The notes below the pieces were generated by a model, which did not search any database, had not been told where the DNA came from, and worked only from the letters and a program-made list of their open reading frames with translations. From positions 1 to 23,097 of the forward strand of contig JBJOKR010000054.1 of the NCBI GenBank assembly GCA_046045995.1: DNA of 23,097 nt, written 5' to 3'. Position 1 is the stretch's first letter, and every line of letters begins with the position of its first letter. This stretch comes from Indioceanicola sp046045995 (GTDB lineage Bacteria; Pseudomonadota; Alphaproteobacteria; Azospirillales; Azospirillaceae). Below are positions 21,792 through 23,097 of this stretch, piece by piece. A program made the position numbers and the translations under genes.

Positions 21792-22096
21792 CCCTGGACC
21801 GTGAACAGGGTGCCGAACTTTGCGATGTCGAGAACCCGGCCCACGGAGTCCTGCGCCCCCTTGAGGATGATCTCCACATCCTTCGGCATGGCGACGTCCC
21901 GGGCGATCAGGAACATGCCAAGACCAGAGCTGTCGACGAACTGCAACGCCGACAGATCAAAGACGCAAACGCCATCACGCTTCATCTTCTCCAACTGGTC
22001 CACCACTTCGCGGAATTTGTCGTGGTCGACCAGGGTCATGCGCCCCGACAGCTTGACCAGAATGCCGTCGTCTGTCTGCTGGACGGAATAGTCCAT
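21788..22096 (-). CDS. STAS-domain anti-sigma-factor antagonist (RsbV/SpoIIAA-like), 102 aa
   Basis: A single STAS domain: MDYSVQQTDDGILVKLSGRM at the N-terminus, CVFDLSALQFVDSSGLGMFL with the phosphorylatable Ser56/Ser57, then LKGAQDSVGRVLDIAKFGTLF at the end. It should be phosphorylated by the kinase encoded immediately downstream and dephosphorylated by the receiver-PP2C protein; the unphosphorylated form would bind the kinase and free its partner. The ATG at 22096 matches the usual STAS start. The open frame above it runs toward cheZ and has no domain. It lies 19 bases downstream of cheZ and overlaps the kinase gene. Confidence 0.9.
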   Translation of the reverse strand: MDYSVQQTDDGILVKLSGRMTLVDHDKFREVVDQLEKMKRDGVCVFDLSALQFVDSSGLGMFLIARDVAMPKDVEIILKGAQDSVGRVLDIAKFGTLFTVQG

Positions 22097-22115
22097 GTCC
22101 CTCTCCGTAAGCCGT

Positions 22116-23009
22116 TCATCCGAACAGGTTGTCAATGGCCGACTGGTCCAACGGGACCCGCGGCTCCACCGAGTCGTCATCCTGCCGCTGCACCGCCGCT
22201 TGGGAGACTGGTGCCGCTGGCGCGTCGTCCTTCGACGGGGGCTTCACCGCAGGGCTTTCCCCCTTCATCAGCGCATCGACATCGTCCTGGCTGACACCGT
22301 CGTCGCGCGGCCCGCCCAGCAGGTGGGCATCGGGGCGTCGATCCGACGTCGCATCCGGAGGCGGAGCGGCGATGGCACCGAGCTCGGCACCCGACCAGAG
22401 ATTCATCATGGCCATCACGCGCTGTTCCACATAGCGCAGGGCCGTCACCACCTTGTTCGTCCGCTGACCGGTCAGGTCCTGGAAGGAGCAGGCGGTGAAG
22501 ATATTGGTGATCTCATTCTCCATATCGCCCGCCACATCGGCCGACAAGCCGGCGCTGCGAGCCTTGCCGATCAGTTCCAGCAGCCGCTCGGCCGATTGCA
22601 GGATGTCGAAGGAGGCGCGCTCCGTGGTGCTGACGATGGCGTCCAGCTCATTCGTGGCGATCATCAGCCGATTGTTGCCGGTGTCCTTGGGCTGCAGGGC
22701 TGCAACCTCCCGGCGCGCCTGCTCGATCGTGGCCGCCATCTCCTGCAATTCCCGCCGCAGCACATCGGCGCGGCTGGCGGAACGCAGAAGGGTCGCCTGC
22801 TCATCGAACAGGGACCGCATCTCCCGCAGGGCGGATCGGACCTCCCCCTGGCCACGGTCGGCCGCCCGGCGGGCAAGTTCACGCAGAAAGGCCGGTCCGC
22901 CCGCCATCGCCGAGACGGTGTCGAACAGGGTGACATACTGCCGTTCGCTGATGCCTTCCGCGGATCCTGATTCAGACACCGACCGGTCCCCGTTCCTGAA
23001 CGTCGCCAT
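22116..23009 (-). CDS. cheZ: Chemotaxis protein phosphatase CheZ, 297 aa
   Basis: CheZ dephosphorylates CheY-P and ends the signal to the flagellar motor. Residues 60-210 form the long helical hairpin. The active-site signature is FTACSFQDLTGQRTNKVV (171-188), where Gln177 is the likely catalytic glutamine. After residue 210 comes a disordered acidic tail with two motifs like the CheY-binding peptide of CheZ and FliM: GVSQDDVDALM (238-248) and PLDQSAIDNLFG at the extreme C-terminus. The ATG at 23009 has no clear Shine-Dalgarno sequence, so the start could lie a little downstream. It is the first gene within the window of the STAS-kinase-phosphatase run; cheY may lie beyond the right edge. Confidence 0.85.
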   Translation of the reverse strand: MATFRNGDRSVSESGSAEGISERQYVTLFDTVSAMAGGPAFLRELARRAADRGQGEVRSALREMRSLFDEQATLLRSASRADVLRRELQEMAATIEQARREVAALQPKDTGNNRLMIATNELDAIVSTTERASFDILQSAERLLELIGKARSAGLSADVAGDMENEITNIFTACSFQDLTGQRTNKVVTALRYVEQRVMAMMNLWSGAELGAIAAPPPDATSDRRPDAHLLGGPRDDGVSQDDVDALMKGESPAVKPPSKDDAPAAPVSQAAVQRQDDDSVEPRVPLDQSAIDNLFG

Positions 23010-23097
23010 GACGATGTCGCCGCCATGCCGTCAATATCGCCAGCCAAATGATTACCACCTTCACTCACGTTCCCCAAGCGCGGCGCAAGGTCAGGCA
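23010..23097. other. Right edge: no gene supported
   Basis: The last 88 bases hold no reading frame I can assign. On the minus strand a frame entering from outside ends at 23065 after ten residues, too short to identify. This stretch probably contains the upstream region of cheZ. Confidence 0.4.

Noticed and set aside
23065..23097. End of a cheY-like gene at the right edge
   Set aside because: Only ten residues remain in the window and they do not match a CheY C-terminus.

Overview
The window is a gene-dense, very GC-rich stretch of a bacterial chromosome. It most likely comes from an alphaproteobacterium of the Rhodospirillales (Azospirillum-like) type. Pointers are a NDUFS4-type complex I accessory subunit (an alphaproteobacterial and mitochondrial trait), split XdhC genes, a CheZ with the alphaproteobacterial layout, a possible EcfG-type promoter, and strong G/C preference in third codon positions. 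I see no insertion sequence, phage gene or CRISPR array. The assignment rests on reading protein families by eye, not on a database search.

Layout. (1) 1-1605: a small unknown protein between two terminator hairpins, a two-helix membrane protein, and two tRNA genes on the minus strand (Arg-TCT and Pro-TGG, both with encoded CCA) flanking the NDUFS4-like gene. (2) 1685-5940: a drug/metabolite (EamA) exporter divergent from an O-methyltransferase, then on the minus strand a Pro/Ala-rich unknown protein, a secreted DUF192 protein and an AcuC-type histone deacetylase-fold hydrolase. (3) 5995-8639: a promoter candidate, a TPP riboswitch and an overlapping ABC operon (ATPase, permease, binding protein) of the ThiXYZ type, for uptake of a thiamine pyrimidine precursor. 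(4) 8640-10346: a long structured leader and a Na+/H+ antiporter-like gene with a TTG start. (5) 10447-15304: a CO dehydrogenase/xanthine oxidase-family cluster: coxG-like, [2Fe-2S] subunit, FAD subunit, two XdhC halves, and a fused molybdopterin-binding/cytidylyltransferase protein. The catalytic molybdenum subunit is absent. (6) 15317-18084, minus strand: an MsbA-like ABC exporter overlapping an alpha/beta hydrolase. (7) 18215-19457: a glycine-zipper lipoprotein and a Sel1/peptidoglycan-binding protein, both exported. (8) 19482-23009, minus strand: cheZ, STAS protein, anti-sigma-type kinase, receiver-PP2C phosphatase and a PilZ protein.

How the genes work together. Region 8 looks like a partner-switching circuit (kinase, STAS antagonist, phosphatase controlled by a receiver domain) transcribed with the chemotaxis phosphatase cheZ and followed by a c-di-GMP receptor. 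This suggests integration of chemotaxis, phosphorelay and c-di-GMP signals. Region 5 supplies electron-transfer subunits and cofactor maturation for a molybdenum-cytosine-dinucleotide hydroxylase whose large subunit must be elsewhere or lost. In region 3 the ribosome-binding sequence of the first gene appears to lie inside the riboswitch aptamer itself.

Most notable for follow-up: the chemotaxis-linked partner switch, the two CheY-binding-like motifs in CheZ, the missing CoxL, the riboswitch that doubles as Shine-Dalgarno site, and the antiporter leader with alternative pairings and a sequestered ribosome site.
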